A stretch of 64,000 nt of DNA from the NCBI GenBank assembly GCA_963855995.1, contig OY979717.1, positions 19,691,906 through 19,755,905 of the forward strand, read 5' to 3'. The translations under genes were made by a program, and so were the position numbers. The notes under the pieces are model-generated. The model was not told the origin of the DNA, did no database searches, and saw nothing but the letters and a program-made list of their open reading frames with translations. Positions 1 to 12,979 of the stretch are shown piece by piece. The stretch's first letter is position 1, and every line of letters begins with the position of its first letter. The stretch comes from Muricea muricata (lineage: Eukaryota > Cnidaria > Anthozoa > Malacalcyonacea > Plexauridae).

Positions 1-407
1 ACTTTTGCATATTCTGTCGTCAACTTTAGCAATTGAATGACTGCAATGTGACTCACTATATTTTAGAATCCAAGCAGTGTCTCCTTAAATACTTAATATG
101 AACACGTACGTTTTGTATAAAGAAGAAAAGTTTTTGAGTTAAATTTCCAGACACTGAATTTAAAAGAGGAGAGTGCACGTCGTCTCATTGGGCCATTTTA
201 TGATAAACTACAGCCATTAATTAATTTTGCCGAATGAAGAGAAAAAGAATATCGTGAATGCATGCACACGAGGCGGCGCATTGCGAAATAATATGAACAA
301 AAATTACATCGTTCTTCGAATGCAGAACGACGCTGAAATTTGCAATGATCAGTGCTGCCAGATCATAAATAGCAGGGCCGTGTAAAACAAAAAAGTAATG
401 AAATTAC
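1..407. other. no gene seen
   Basis: AT-rich sequence with no coherent ORF, RNA gene or repeat that I can recognise. It ends where the left arm of the 408-2549 inverted repeat begins. Confidence 0.4.
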
Positions 408-1157
408 CCTTTCTCACGACCTGCGAACAGGTGCATGTCCGCCATGTTTGGGGTACCGAGTAGCGCGAAGAGCGAGATGGAAAACACGACAAAAGTTGTT
501 TTTTAAAAGCAAACTACAATGTTGGAGTTGAAGTTTTAAATGGTTAAAAATAAGCAGGCAGTTTGATCTTTCGTTGGTAAGTAAAAAGTATAGTTACTTT
601 CATCCTGGAGAAATTCTGGTGTCAAACTTGCTAAATATAGAGAAAAATGATTTTGAACGAGCGAGGAGCCAACTCAAGGTGAGAACATTTTCGTACTCAA
701 TTGCTGGGTTTTCAAATCCGAGCTATGTCAATTCTACTACACTTAAGGTCATATCATTTGGTACATGTTATCATGGACCGTTTCTGCATCTGGATTCGGT
801 AAAAACAAGGCACTAGTACAAAAATTTAAAAGTTTTTTTGTTGTTTTTAAAACATGATCGCGATATTGAGTCGACGATTTAACGTTTTGTTCCTCCTATA
901 GTAATATTTTCTGAACCCAAGCAAAATAAACAGCAAAAAAGGTTGTAAGTGGTTATATAAAATTTTTATATGTAAATTCTTAAATGTGAGCTACTGCACG
1001 TACATCAAATTTGAGCACTTTCAAAAGCAGTACATGTACAGCCTACTGCAAAGATTATAATTGCTGGCGTTGTTATTACAAAAGCCCGTTTTCGACCGTC
1101 TAAAATTTCGTACACTTACTTCTAAAAATGCAGATTTATGACTAAGTAAGTAGGTAA

Positions 1158-1403
1158 TAGAGAGCTTAAGCAAGCGACGTTTTTGTCAACACGGACGGCA
1201 GCCGGAAGTAAGTTGCATCGTTATAGATGGCGAATGATGGCGTCAGCCGTTCTCGTTTGAATTCAACAACGGCAGTCAGTCAACTTTCACGTTCATGATT
1301 TCAAACAAGAACGGCTGACGCCATCATTCGCCATCTATAACGACGCAACTTACTTCCGGCTGCCGTCCGTGTTGACAAAAACGTCGCTTGCTTAAGCTCT
1401 CTA
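1158..1403. mobile_element. foldback MITE with ~100-bp arms and TA flanks
   Basis: The ends are TAGAGAGCTTAAGC and its exact reverse complement, and pairing continues for about 100 bp per arm with very few mismatches, leaving a loop of about 40 bp. A TA dinucleotide at each end would fit a Tc1/mariner-type TA target duplication. There is no coding capacity, so it would be non-autonomous. Confidence 0.7.
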
Positions 1404-1424
1404 ATTTATATTATCATTCACTTT

Positions 1425-1970
1425 ATAGTATACTCAATTGTGATTGGTTAATTTACCTACAAATAACTGCGTGAAAATATCGATTTTGCTGCAAATAATG
1501 GTGCAAACAGTTTACTGAGCATGCGCACTTTAAAAATGATTCGTCAGCGAAAATTAAAAAATATCGTTGCTGTTTTAAAAATGTAAACATGGTTCGTTTT
1601 GTTGATTTGTCCGAAAATGAATTGTCCTTTTTACTACAAGAAAAAGATGCAGAAAATACAAAAAAGTTCCTTGAAGAAAAAGGATTGAGCGAAGGCGAAT
1701 TAATTACGATGTTTGGGTAATATTTATCGTTGTGTAAGTAAAATTGAATTAAACTTTTTTTTCTCGTTTGACTCTTCTTGTATTTTTCATTATACTTGCT
1801 ACCCATCAAAATTTACTATACTTATCCGTGAATTATAAAACAATTATTAAACTCGGCTATCGCAAAATATCGCGATTTACCCGTGGCTCGCAAAATAATT
1901 GATCTGCTCGCCACTGATAAATCACGATATTTTGCTCAACCTTGTCCAATAATTGTATAGTATTTTAACA
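1425..1970. repeat. possible short TIR element around a first-exon-like ORF
   Basis: Sequence near 1427-1448 (containing AATTGTGATTGG) is an imperfect inverted match to sequence near 1946-1970 (containing CCAATAATTGTATAGTA). A second inverted pair lies inside (about 1860-1879 with 1918-1937, around TCGCAAAATATCGCGATTTA). The pairing is imperfect and the boundaries are approximate. Confidence 0.35.
1589..1720 (+). CDS. short ORF, possible first exon of a DUF3504/ZMYM-like protein
   Basis: A 43-residue ORF starting MVRFVDLSENELSFLLQ, acidic and helical, with a motif ENTKK. From memory, this pattern resembles the N-termini of DUF3504/ZMYM2-like, tyrosine-recombinase-derived proteins that are repeated in cnidarian genomes; the resemblance is weak and unverified. 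The ORF ends at TTTGGGTAATAT, which also reads as a splice donor, so this may be a first exon rather than a full gene. A CCAAT box in reverse (GATTGG) lies about 150 bp upstream. No downstream exon was found before the right arm of the surrounding inverted repeat. It may be a transposon-captured 5' exon. Confidence 0.3.
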   Translation: MVRFVDLSENELSFLLQEKDAENTKKFLEEKGLSEGELITMFG

Positions 1971-2549
1971 AAGGATAGTCAGCAGCCTTGTTTATTTCTA
2001 TTTTATTTTGTTTTTGTTAAGTTTTAGCTGATATTTACTGTAGCCAAAGTCAAATCATTATGAAACATGTTGAGTCAATACGGCAATGTCGCGATCATGT
2101 TTTAATTAAAAACAACAAAAAAAACCTTCAAGTTTTTGTACTAGCATCTTGTTTTTACCGAATCCAGATGCAGAAACGGTCCATGATAACATATACCAAA
2201 TGATATGACCTTAGGTGTAGTAGAATTGACATAGCTCGGATTTGAAAACCCAGCAATTGAGTACGAAAATGTTCTCACCTTGAGTTGGCTCCTCGCTCGT
2301 TCAAAATCATTTTTCTCTATATTTAGCAAGTTTGACACCAGAATTTCTCCAGGATGAAAGTAACTATACTTTTTACTTACCAACGAAAGATCAAACTGCC
2401 TGCTTATTTTTAACCATTTAAAACTTCAACTCCAACATTGTAGTTTGCTTTTAAAAAACAACTTTTGTCGTGTTTTCCATCTCGCTCTTCGCGCTACTCG
2501 GTACCCCAAACATGGCGGACATGCACCTGTTCGCAGGTCGTGAGAAAGG

Positions 2550-3783
2550 CTAATTCGTTTTTTGGTCCAAAATCAACAGGATAACCAAAATGTTTCCGAG
2601 AAGTCCAAATACACTTATTACAGTACATTGACAAAATAAGGGTCATAAACTTCTATCTTTCATATTCAAAGGGTTTCGTTCAAGAAAATTTGATTTACGA
2701 GTTTCATTGCTGAAATTCAATTCACGATCAACCCGTTGGCGAAACATCACATTATGCGCACGTAAAATGAAATAGACGTGAAATGTCATCACGCAAAATT
2801 GTACATAACTTAATTAAAACCAAACGTAAACAGCTAATGAGAACCTCTACTATTGGCATGTGTACATAATTATGAGTGTTTGCTCAAAAAGTCCACTGCT
2901 GACCAGTATTTTGTATCATAATCCTCCTAACCCGATTTTCGGCCCAGAATACTCTAATATTTATCAGCCCGGCTGACTTTGCTCAATTGATAACGCAAGC
3001 TGCATTATGTTTGTCAGTGATTTGTACACCCAATGAACTAAAGGTCATGATGGTTACGTCAACAAGTATTTTCGCTAATCCCCGAGCCGCAGCGCAGTCG
3101 CAGCACAGCCGTAGCGCAGTCGTAACGCTGCCCGGGCGAAGCCCGGGGCGAGGGTTACTAATTCTGAGATGCGAAAGTCATCCGCCATTATGTGTTGGTT
3201 TGGTTTAGTTTGGTTTGGTTTGGACGTTGGACCTTTTAGCTGACGTTATTGAATTCCGAGGGTATTTTAAAATAAATGTCATGAAATCTGTACGGAAACA
3301 AATCGAAATCATTAAAAAAACAATAAAAATAAATTAAAAATACGGAGAAAAAACGCGCCAACAGAAGGAAACAAGAACGGAAACGTACATAAAAGGTAGC
3401 CATATTCAGACTATTCAGAATCCGTAATGATTCCACATTTTAATTTCGAAGTTTACGTTTCTGTGTTTTGTAAAAGCAAGACTTTGAGTTTTATTGTAAG
3501 TGTGAAAATAATTTACAGGTAAAAAAATACGACCGTAGCTATTTTAATCAAAAATGCATGGCTTTAAATGGTTTTTATTGCAAAACAAAGATTTAATAGT
3601 TTACAAATATTCATCAAAACGTTTTAATAATGTAGCGTAATAAATTGTATTTCATACCGTACCAAAGTTCACACTACGCATGATGACATACGAACCACAG
3701 ACATTTAAAAAATTAAGTATTTTGTCATAAAAACTGCATGCATGATGTATTTCTAGTTTAGTGTGAAAAGTATTCATAAGCAT
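2550..3783. other. non-coding stretch with GC-rich hairpin and (TTTGG)n tail
   Basis: Mostly AT-rich with no credible gene. A GC-rich patch at about 3077-3160 contains a stem CCCGGGC-GAA-GCCCGGG. It is followed at about 3194-3223 by a pentameric TTTGG run. A GC-rich body with a short-repeat tail fits a SINE-like insertion on the plus strand, but I see no tRNA-type A/B boxes. Confidence 0.35.
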
Positions 3784-4304
3784 ACAACCATTTGCAAGCT
3801 ACCGTTAACTGTGCATTCAAAACAATGTTTTAAAAAGTTATGAAGAGCATGTTAGTCACTTGAAACTTATTAGTTTCAGCTGTCAAACTTGTAAGTTTTG
3901 AACGCGTAACTTGTAGTTTTGCGCGTAACTTGAAGTTTTGGTGCCGTAACTTGTAGTTTTGATGCCATAACTTGTAGTTTTGATGCCATAACTTGTAGTT
4001 TTGATGCCATAACTTGTAGTTTTGAAGTTACGACAAGTTACGACATCAAAACTACAAGTTTTGAAGTTACGACAAGTTACGACATCAAAACTACAAGTTA
4101 TGGCATCAAAACTACAAGTTATGGCATCAAAACTACAAGTTACGGCACCAAAACTTCAAGTTACGCGCACAAAACAAGTTACGCGTTCAAAACTTACAAG
4201 TTTGACAGCTGAAACTAATAAGTTTCAACTGACTAACATGCTCTTCATAACTTTTTAAAACGTTGTTTTGAATGCACGGTTAACGGTAGCTTGCAAATGG
4301 TTGT
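3784..4304. repeat. foldback palindrome built of a 21-bp tandem unit
   Basis: The outer ends (ACAACCATTTGCAAGC at 3784 and its complement ending at 4304) pair along about 250 bp. Toward the centre each arm is a tandem array of a unit of about 21 bp, roughly AACTTGTAGTTTTGATGCC, on the left and its complement on the right. The right arm has at least one extra copy. The apparent 78-residue ORF (4022-4258, SKLQV repeats) only translates the array. Such a structure could extrude a long cruciform. Confidence 0.8.
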
Positions 4305-7300
4305 AAGTTTCAGTGCTTTAATATAATGAAAGTTATGATCCTTGTACTTAATGTTTACGTTACGGTATTTAGCGAAGATGTGGAACAGCCATAAAGTGTT
4401 ATAGCTCATGCAGGAGTTAACCTTGAGATTTCTGTACAGAATTCATTACAACTGTATATAACAGCATGCATGGGGCAACAAACTAACATGCGCACAAAGA
4501 TCGTTAACTTTTACAACTTTTTCTCTTTTAAAGTTAGTAATAATCAAAGGTCTATAAATACTATATATAAACCATTCATAACTGATTTCAGTGGGATTTT
4601 TTGTAATAGTTACTGCAATGACTTAACCTGAGACGATAATGCCCAACGATTATCATAGTTTGGCTGTTATTCGAATAAGAAATTTTCGGCAGTTTTATGT
4701 CGAAGAACAATGATCTTTATCTTGTGCCTTTTGGCCTCAAGTTTATTTTCTCACTCGTAGACATGTTCAAATTTTGGGCTCTAACACATTCTTCCTTAAC
4801 CTTCATTTAAAACTTTAATTATTTTCAGGAATTATTACAAGTTTAAATTCTGGTTCGTTTTTACTAAAAAAACTTAGGTCATCAAAAATTAATTAAGTTA
4901 ATGGAAAACATCATAATTATGAGACATCATTTACGCGGTTTATACCTTGACTTTTCAAGTTCTTAGTTGTTAGTTCTCAGTTTTGATGAAATTTTGATAA
5001 TGTATGTACGAGCATGTGACACCTCATGAACTACCGGCAATTAGTGATTGCTCGACAGTCGATATGGCAAATTAATCTTGCAGTCATAAGCCTGGCGCAC
5101 AAAATGGCTATCGTAAAACCGGCGTTACATGTTAGCGTGCACAGAAATGCCGCTTTATGCATGCGTACGATTTTAGTGTGTATTAATTAATATTTACTCA
5201 CACGATCACGAATACTAGCTATTTTCTGGTGTTACTTTGAAGAATTTATAGTGAGCAATATTGTTGAGCCCGAATTGGGTGTAACAGGGCTGACCAATAT
5301 TGATTATAGTTAGTAACAATGTGGGCAGAAAATTGTTTAATCTTGTTTTCATCAACATTGCAACAAGATGCTCTTTTTTTCTCTGCCCCCCTGATAGCAT
5401 TCCAAAGTGGGCAGTGTAACAGCTAGCGTTGCCAGATAATTGAGTCGGATATATATTCATATGTGCATGTCCACAGGCTGTGAAAACAATGGATTTTAAA
5501 GTAAATTAGCGGGGAGAACAGGAATATCTGGATATTCAACCCCTTCCCTCTCCCCCTTAAAAATAATAATAATAATAATAAATGATATACAACACTAGAA
5601 GCATCACGTTAAATTGGATTAATCACCAACAAAGACACCAACACACACTTAAACATAGAGAAATAATTGGTGTTCTTACACAGCTCAATGAACGACGTTT
5701 CATTAATATTTTTTGGCTGTGAAGGTTAATTTTTACAAAAATATATGGCGTAACTTCATTCTAATATATGCATGAAATCCTGTAAGAAGGTAACAACATG
5801 TTAATACTGTGTTTCTCCAAGCTGAGCGCAAAAATGTTCCTCGCCCCACCATTATTTTTTTATGTAGCCTGAAAAATAACCTTCTATTAAGGTCGAGACA
5901 AATTCTGTATTTATATATAACTCGTACTGTCCGTTGTATGGACGCACGGTACGGGACTGTTCCGGCAACAATATGCTTGCATTATTGGATGTATGGAGTT
6001 TATATAATGGCGTGATATAATCCAGAAACAAGCCAAGACATGCAGAGCAATTTGAGTGTGTGGTGTTTAATGGACCGACTAATAAGAGGATTTTGAGCAG
6101 TTAAGTATGTTTGAGTTAACCACAAGCTAGACTAAGTGAATACATAAGCTCATGGTTTCATGTGGTGTTAAATCACCTGCGCACAATTACACAACTTTTG
6201 TTGGTTAAGAACAATTGTGGAATCGTTAGAGGACGTTCGTCTACATTTTATATACGTTTTCAAACGCACAGCGATTGCTATAACGAGACTTTTAAGCAAG
6301 CACACTGCAGTATTACCTGAATAAACTGAATGTGTTGCTATTGGATTGATTAACTTTTCCAGTTTCATCTCTGAACCGGACATCTGGTAGATCCGTCAAA
6401 TCTCTGAAATTTAAGATAATGAAATTATAAAGTTTAATGTGTGTGTTTAGGATGTGTTTAATATTATCGAAAGTATATAAAATTTCCTATAATCCCTCAG
6501 GGCTGAACATAGGTCATCTGGACTATTTTAGTCCTACTTGTCAAAATGGCGTGTCGGAATTTAGAAAAAATGCGCATTGTTAGCGGCACTGATAATTGAT
6601 GCAATCGAGCTTTAGAATCGCTCGGTTTCATAAAAATGACTGGTGATCTTGCCCGTGAATTCAACTGAATTGAACACCATATTATGTTCAAACACGATAT
6701 CTTTTCCAGGTAAGAACACGATATCCCAATGAATATTAGAAATATGTTATATCTATACAGAATGAATGATGTAGATGTTAATAAGGGGGCGTGCAAGTCA
6801 TGGTTGCTACGTTTTGAACGCCTTCTTTGTATTGGCATTGCGAGCCGAGTGCTTGAGAATACATTGTGATGAATGATTTACATAAGATTGTTTATGTAAA
6901 TTAAAACGACAGCAGCCGGTATAAAATACCAAAATCATGCAAAGTGAGTTAGATTGTATGCAATCTTTTCGTCGCGAGGAATTGGATGCTCAGTTCAGCC
7001 TAAACAAGGTAACTAAAGATTTTGTACTAATCAGATTATAATTCTCATAGTGCGACATAACGTGCATATTGAAAATCGATAAATATTATATGCGAGTTTA
7101 TGCATGCACTGTGTCAATGGTATCTAGCCAATTGGTATTGGCTACATTTCTTGAATCCAAGCCAAAAATGTACACTCGATTGCTCGGAACTATTTTGCAG
7201 CCCTATTTTGTTTTTGCTTTTCTTTGCTAAGAAAATCATAAAACGTGCAGCTTTTATAAATGATTATATTATACTTGAAAAGTTGAAACTGAATGGAAAT

Positions 7301-10300
7301 TTTTTTCACTCGGCTAGATTTGTACAATTAGCCTACAATTTGTGCTGAAAGAAGAATTTACCTCTTTAACAAAGATCTGTATTTGGGAAACATTTGGACC
7401 ACATTTAATGGCTTAGTATCCCAAAACTAACGAACTCTAATCTATAGTGGCGAGATTTTAACTGAAATTATTGTGCAATCCACATAATCACAATGAATAT
7501 TGAGTGCTGTTTACACGAGCTTTAAATGGAGCTTGAGCTCTTGTGAATCCACGCGAACCGGTTAGTAATTCCATTGGATTTGCAAACTAAATGCAATTTA
7601 GTTTCGAATATTAAGCATAAAAGCACTGAAGTCAGTAACACCAAGTTTTGTTTTTATTCAGGAAGGACATTGTTTATCATATTGTTTTTATCAGATACCC
7701 ATAGTGACAACTCACAAAAATGCTGAGTGGACGTACATGCATATAGTGATAATTATATTGGTTGTGAACGCATAGTCGGTGACCTTGGAGTTATATTTAC
7801 TGTATTCGATGTTATGTACAATCAAAGGATTAGAAAGGATTGTAGGTAACGGCAAAAAAGTGCTTTTTGCCCTGTTCAGGTTTTTTCAAATTTTTTCTCA
7901 CGATCTTTTACATGACACTATCCATAAAGGGCCAAAAGAAAGATTATTAAAAATATACAACCAATGCAAAGCTTGTACTTATACCTTGCCTCTGGGAAAG
8001 CCCCTTGTTGAACGTAACATATATCACCATGCGTCGCTGGGATATTTTAGGAGATTGTCATGGCCATGAGTCTCTTTGTTTTTATATATTTCATGTAGCT
8101 TAATGCTGCAGTGAAGCTTCGTTATGTGTAAGCCTACAAACGGCATACATACCTTATTTTCAAATTTTCATATAAAATAACGGTTTTGTATGATGCATGA
8201 TAATTTTCAGTCGTATTATTGAATAAATTCATGCATCGCCTTTGGCTTGGGCTTTAATTGTGGGACTAAATAATCTGCAGCTAGAATAACGACGATGACT
8301 CCTTACTGGAAATCCTAAAAAAAAACTAGGCAATGGGCAAAAGCTTGGTTTAAAAGACGTTCTATTTCGACACGCATGCAGAATGATATACATGCATACA
8401 TGAAAACATGTTCCAGAAACTTTGGAACGGGGTTCTACTGCCTTCTTACATATAGGTGCCGCAGGTTCGAAGCTGGAGTACGGGATAAATTTTAGCATGT
8501 TTTAATGTTTTCTTGTATCTATCTAGCTACAATGTAGTTGTTTATTTTTTTGGCCGCAATAAGCAGTCAATATCTAGAGGGGCTACATATACGGTTGTGC
8601 AAAGCTGATTAACCCACGCATTATTTCAGTTTCAATATATTTCTACACGTTCGTTTGTTACAAAACTTCAGTACATAATGAACTGGATTCGCTTCAAATT
8701 GAATTCTTGCTTCTTTAGTACGTTCCGCAATCTTTAGCTATCTTCGCATGTGTTCAAGTGATTTACGTAATTTGTAGTCTGTAGAGGAACGTGTAGATTT
8801 GTGTAGATTTTAGACCGAAGCATAAATTGAGTTCCATACGTCCAACTAGCAATCGCCAATGACTTTGCTAGATTTTTGGGGTATTTTCTTAATTGACTAA
8901 GTTTGGAACTTTACGCTTTATCAATAACGACTAATGTTAGTATTAAAATGTAAATGCTAGAATACTGAACCTTTTGCGAAAAATTTTAAAACTTTAAATC
9001 TAATACCATTAGTTCATACAAGAATTCCGAAGAAATATATTTTTCTATATTTGTAAATAAGTTTTTCTGCCGGAATTTCAGCTATATATATACATATCCT
9101 GTAGGTAACATTCTTTTGGACAAGCGCTCGCTGGAAATATATATTGTAACTAAACTAACTCCAAACTATATACTGGAATTTCTTGTTATGTGGAAACAAT
9201 TATACAAGGATGATTGTATTTGTATTTGCCATGCGTAATGTTAAAATATACATATAGACTCAGAAAGCTTGGGTCTTTGATTTTGTGGAAGAATTTTGAA
9301 TTTTCGTGCAGTCTCGTCACTTTGCGCTAGAAAGGTTCGAGAATGATTTTGTCTTCTGTGCTATAAAATTTCGGCTGCTGGATTACTTAAATTTACTTTA
9401 GCCAATTAAACATATATTATTGCGCGCGTTCACTAAAGCCATATAGCAAATGTCCGTCAGGGTAGGGCTATGTTTTAGTATGGTTATATATAGTGTTCAT
9501 TTCTGACAAAATTTTATTCGAAGGGAATCGCGTTGGCGATTGAGTTACGTGGCCTAAAGTGTCCATCAAAAGTTTGGTCGGGTATGCAGAAATATACACA
9601 GTATTATTGATAGAAACAATATGTCGCAATATATTGCCCTATATTTCCTAATATATTCACACAAGTTCCAAATTCGACAAAAAATATACGCTCTTCGAGT
9701 TGGAAGGTCGGTATGTATTTCGGGATATTGTCAAAAATTAAAACAACACAACGACGTGCTCTTCTTTGCATTTATAATAATGACAGTTTTAATATATATG
9801 TTATTAAATAAAATATGAAACAAAAAAAAACAGTTAATGGTTTTTGCTTTACTAATTTTCAACATTTAAATGTCTCAGTACACAACATTGATGTTTTTGT
9901 TCGATCTGTCAGAGCGAATTTATTGGCTTGTTCATTTCAAACTAGAAAATTGAGTTAGAAGACAGTACAGTTTTTGAAGATAAACGAAGTTGATAATAAT
10001 ATAGCTCCGTGTAGTTAGTACGTGCAGCGGTAGAATAGGTAAAATCGGTTGCATTCGAAATAATGTAGATTTAAAGTTGAAGCTAGAATTTGATGCTATG
10101 CTGCAGATATAGTAATCACACTTGGATATGCATGATCGCGAAGGGGCAAAGTACAATCTTCATGAAGTTGCCCTGACATTGCGTTTTAAAAAGTGGTTTA
10201 ATACATTTTTTAGTAAAAAAGAGATAATTTTAAAACAAATGTTGAAATAAACTAGATGTTATCATGCATGTTCCAACATTAGGAATTCTGACCTAACCGA

Positions 10301-12419
10301 GTCACGAGCAAGTTGACGTCTGACAGACTTAGGCTGATGATGGTCAAGTTTTAGCTTGTTTTCATCCATAAACGATGAAAGATTGCTTTATTGTGATTCA
10401 ATTACCATATCCCATGTTAGACATTTTGATTCAATAATTTTATAACCTGTCCACGGACGTGAGTACATAAATAACCATCATCCCTTGCGCGCTATTAATA
10501 GCGACAAGCATTGTAGTTCGAAACAAATCAAATGCTTAGAATTTGTCGTTGAACCTATGATACTTTCAGGTCAAAGTTCAGATTAATTATATGATATAAA
10601 GATGTCCTCTACATAGCTAAGCGTATATAGCTATTGTCGCAAAAACCGGTATAGATGCGTGGGAGATTTGCTTGGAACTCCTGAAAGATTTAATGAACTG
10701 ATTAACCGATTTTCTCTGTTTTTTTTTCTTGGCAACAATTAAAATTGACAATATATCATGATAGGTATAAATGTTGTCATGCAATTGTTTTATTTCCTTT
10801 AAAATTAAAAAAAAATAGTGTTTAATTCCTACTAAGTTTGTACAAGAACTGTATACAAATACATTTGTAGAGACAACAATCACAATCACAGGACTATAAC
10901 AATTTCATTTTGGTGAAACCTTGCTGGTCTCACAAGTTGTAACAATTTTGTTCCGATCCGATGCCCAGCAGTATAGATTAGCACCCCTGCCTTCACGGGA
11001 GTAATTGTTGCATGGATATGATACTATGTGTATACATGCAAGTCCAAATACCCTACTAATGGAGGCAATTTGTTAAGAATAGGAACTTCTTTAGAACAAT
11101 TATCATGTAGCAGTGTCATTATCACCTGGACAGAAACCAGTTAGAATGTTCAATTACATCAAAATGCTGTTAATCAATGCAAATTTAAGATAGTTTGCAT
11201 GTCATGTCTCGACACCATATAATTATAACTGGCTACACACAGCTTGTATTCTCTATTTAGGAACTGCCAATATTTCGCAATCTCATGCATGACTGTTTCT
11301 GTTCTTTCATACTCGGTCTTGTCACGTGATCCTAGCCCGATTCCTAGGCTATATCATTATGCATATGATAGACATGCAGAGTTATAGTGAACTGGATTAG
11401 CTGTGCAACGAATTACAGCTAGGCGCTGATCATTTCGATTCCATGACCAGATGTTCAGATACGAAAGAAACAACGTAGTTGATTTCGAAACGTTTGTGTA
11501 CAAGTGCATGTAAATGTCACAAACATTTTTTAGTTTCTGGAATTGAAGCCATTTTTAGGCGTCATTTTCAGTTTCCTAATGTGCACAGTCAAATCATTAC
11601 TTCAGTTTTCGAATGTTTTTTAATTATATTGCCATATATAACAATATTTATTCAAAAAATTGTTCCAATTTTGCATCAAAACACCAAAAAGCCTGAAAAT
11701 AATTTTCCTTTCATAATATACTGATCAGTGGTATATTGCTAGTCACAAATTTTCAGACCGATTTCACTGCCAGTTATCAAATTTTCCTTCGCGTTAAAAC
11801 TAGAGCATTCATATATAACCAACCTAGGAGATTCGGCAGACTGTACAACTTTAGAAAAGTCAATTGGATCAGTACTCTGCAAGCACATGCGCAGTATAAT
11901 CATACTAGCTACATCAAATAACTAAGTTAATCCTGAGACTGATAATGAAAAATGCAAACTGATTTAACGTTACTTTCACGCCGTTGTCAATTACATCGTC
12001 AAGTTGAGGCAACGACATTGAGATTGCAAATCAAATTGACGTTATATCATCAACCATAAATGGGAGTCTACTAATATATCTAACTAATGTATTATAAGCG
12101 TCGAGATAACGTCATATATAATAACGTTGACATCACGTTATGTCGACTTATTTTCAACATGACAGTGTGACCCGCTGGGTTAATTAGTACAGAATCCCCT
12201 GCCAGCAGACTATAAATATTTCGCGAATTATAAGGGGCAATGTGCTTGAAACAACGCGAAAATACAATTATTTAAACACGACAACAATATCAATTAAAGA
12301 GCAATAATAAAGTGCATGATACTTCAAATATATTCAGATACACTCCGATTATAAACATGTAGAACTCATGATCAAGCAATGTTAGACAAGACAATTACAC
12401 AGTATGCAATTAGTATAGG
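4305..12419. other. gene-free AT-rich stretch
   Basis: About 8 kb in which I see no ORF with domain signature, no RNA gene and no long repeat. The small ORFs here (for example 7779-8069 +, 8229-8498 -, 10617-10889 -) have low-complexity, AT-driven composition and no splice context. There is a short (AAT)n run at about 5562-5582. Confidence 0.5.
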
Positions 12420-12577
12420 TAATAGTATAATTTCGAGTGCAATTACGGATAAACAAGCACGAGTGAGTTTTTAAAAACTGCAAAATAGCACGAGTCCGAA
12501 GGACGAGTGCTATTTGCGGTTTTTAAAAACTCACGAGTGCTTGTTTTCCGTAATTGCACGAGAAATTATACTATTAC
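12420..12577. mobile_element. 158-bp foldback MITE
   Basis: Starts TAATAGTATAATTT and ends with the exact reverse complement AAATTATACTATTA. The arms pair almost completely (TTTTTAAAAACT and GTGCAATTACG are recognisable on both sides) around a loop near GTCCGAAGGAC. It has no coding potential. Confidence 0.75.
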
Positions 12578-12876
12578 TTATTAATAATATAAAAAGGAAA
12601 TGTCCAAACAAACATTTTGTACCTACAACTTCGCATTATGCAAGTGCACTCATTCTCGAATTTCTTCGCTTAAAAAATTCATGTTTACAAAAGCCATGGC
12701 TAAAAGTTTTATGTACAAAGTTCCAGCATACTTTAGAGTTTGTTTTGTGATCATAATTGTCAGAGAAGAATCCCAAGTTGTGTTGAAGTTTCGACGAAAT
12801 CTTTAAGCAAACGTGAAAATTCGGCCGCCATATTTTTGGTTTTTCAGCGAGTAAATCCCATCGCTCAAAGAGCTTA

Positions 12877-12979
12877 TTACAGATTTTTGCACTGTTGTTA
12901 CAGATTTTTGCACTGTTGTTACAGATTTTGCACTGTTGTTACAGATTTTTGCACTGTGTTACAGATTTTTGCACTGTTC
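12877..12979. repeat. five-copy tandem repeat, 20-21 bp unit
   Basis: Five consecutive copies of a unit beginning TTACAGATTTTTGCACTG; copies 3 and 4 are 20 bp and the others 21 bp. It appears in one frame as a repeated peptide, which I treat as coincidental. Confidence 0.85.

Larger units (their letters stand above)
408..2549. repeat. 2.1-kb inverted repeat with two ~460-bp arms
   Basis: The left arm (about 408-868) and right arm (about 2084-2549) are nearly perfect reverse complements, enclosing about 1.2 kb. The arms translate to matching 80-residue ORFs at 574-816 (+) and 2141-2383 (-) that begin at TTG and differ at few positions; I read these as non-coding arm sequence. Each arm also carries an outward-facing ATGGCGGACATG start-like sequence and splice-donor-like GTAAGT and GTGAGA sites, so the arms may come from a duplicated gene 5' end. 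The interior holds a smaller MITE (1158-1403) and a short ORF (1589-1720). It could be a transposon with long terminal inverted repeats or a local inverted duplication. Confidence 0.75.

Noticed and set aside
574-816. 80-residue ORF, and its mirror at 2141-2383
   Set aside because: It starts at TTG, lies inside inverted-repeat arms, overlaps splice-donor-like sites and has no family pattern.
4022-4258. ORF with SKLQV repeats
   Set aside because: Pure translation of the 21-bp tandem array in the palindrome.
12877-12979. Possible CRISPR array
   Set aside because: Units are contiguous without spacers, and the DNA is eukaryotic.
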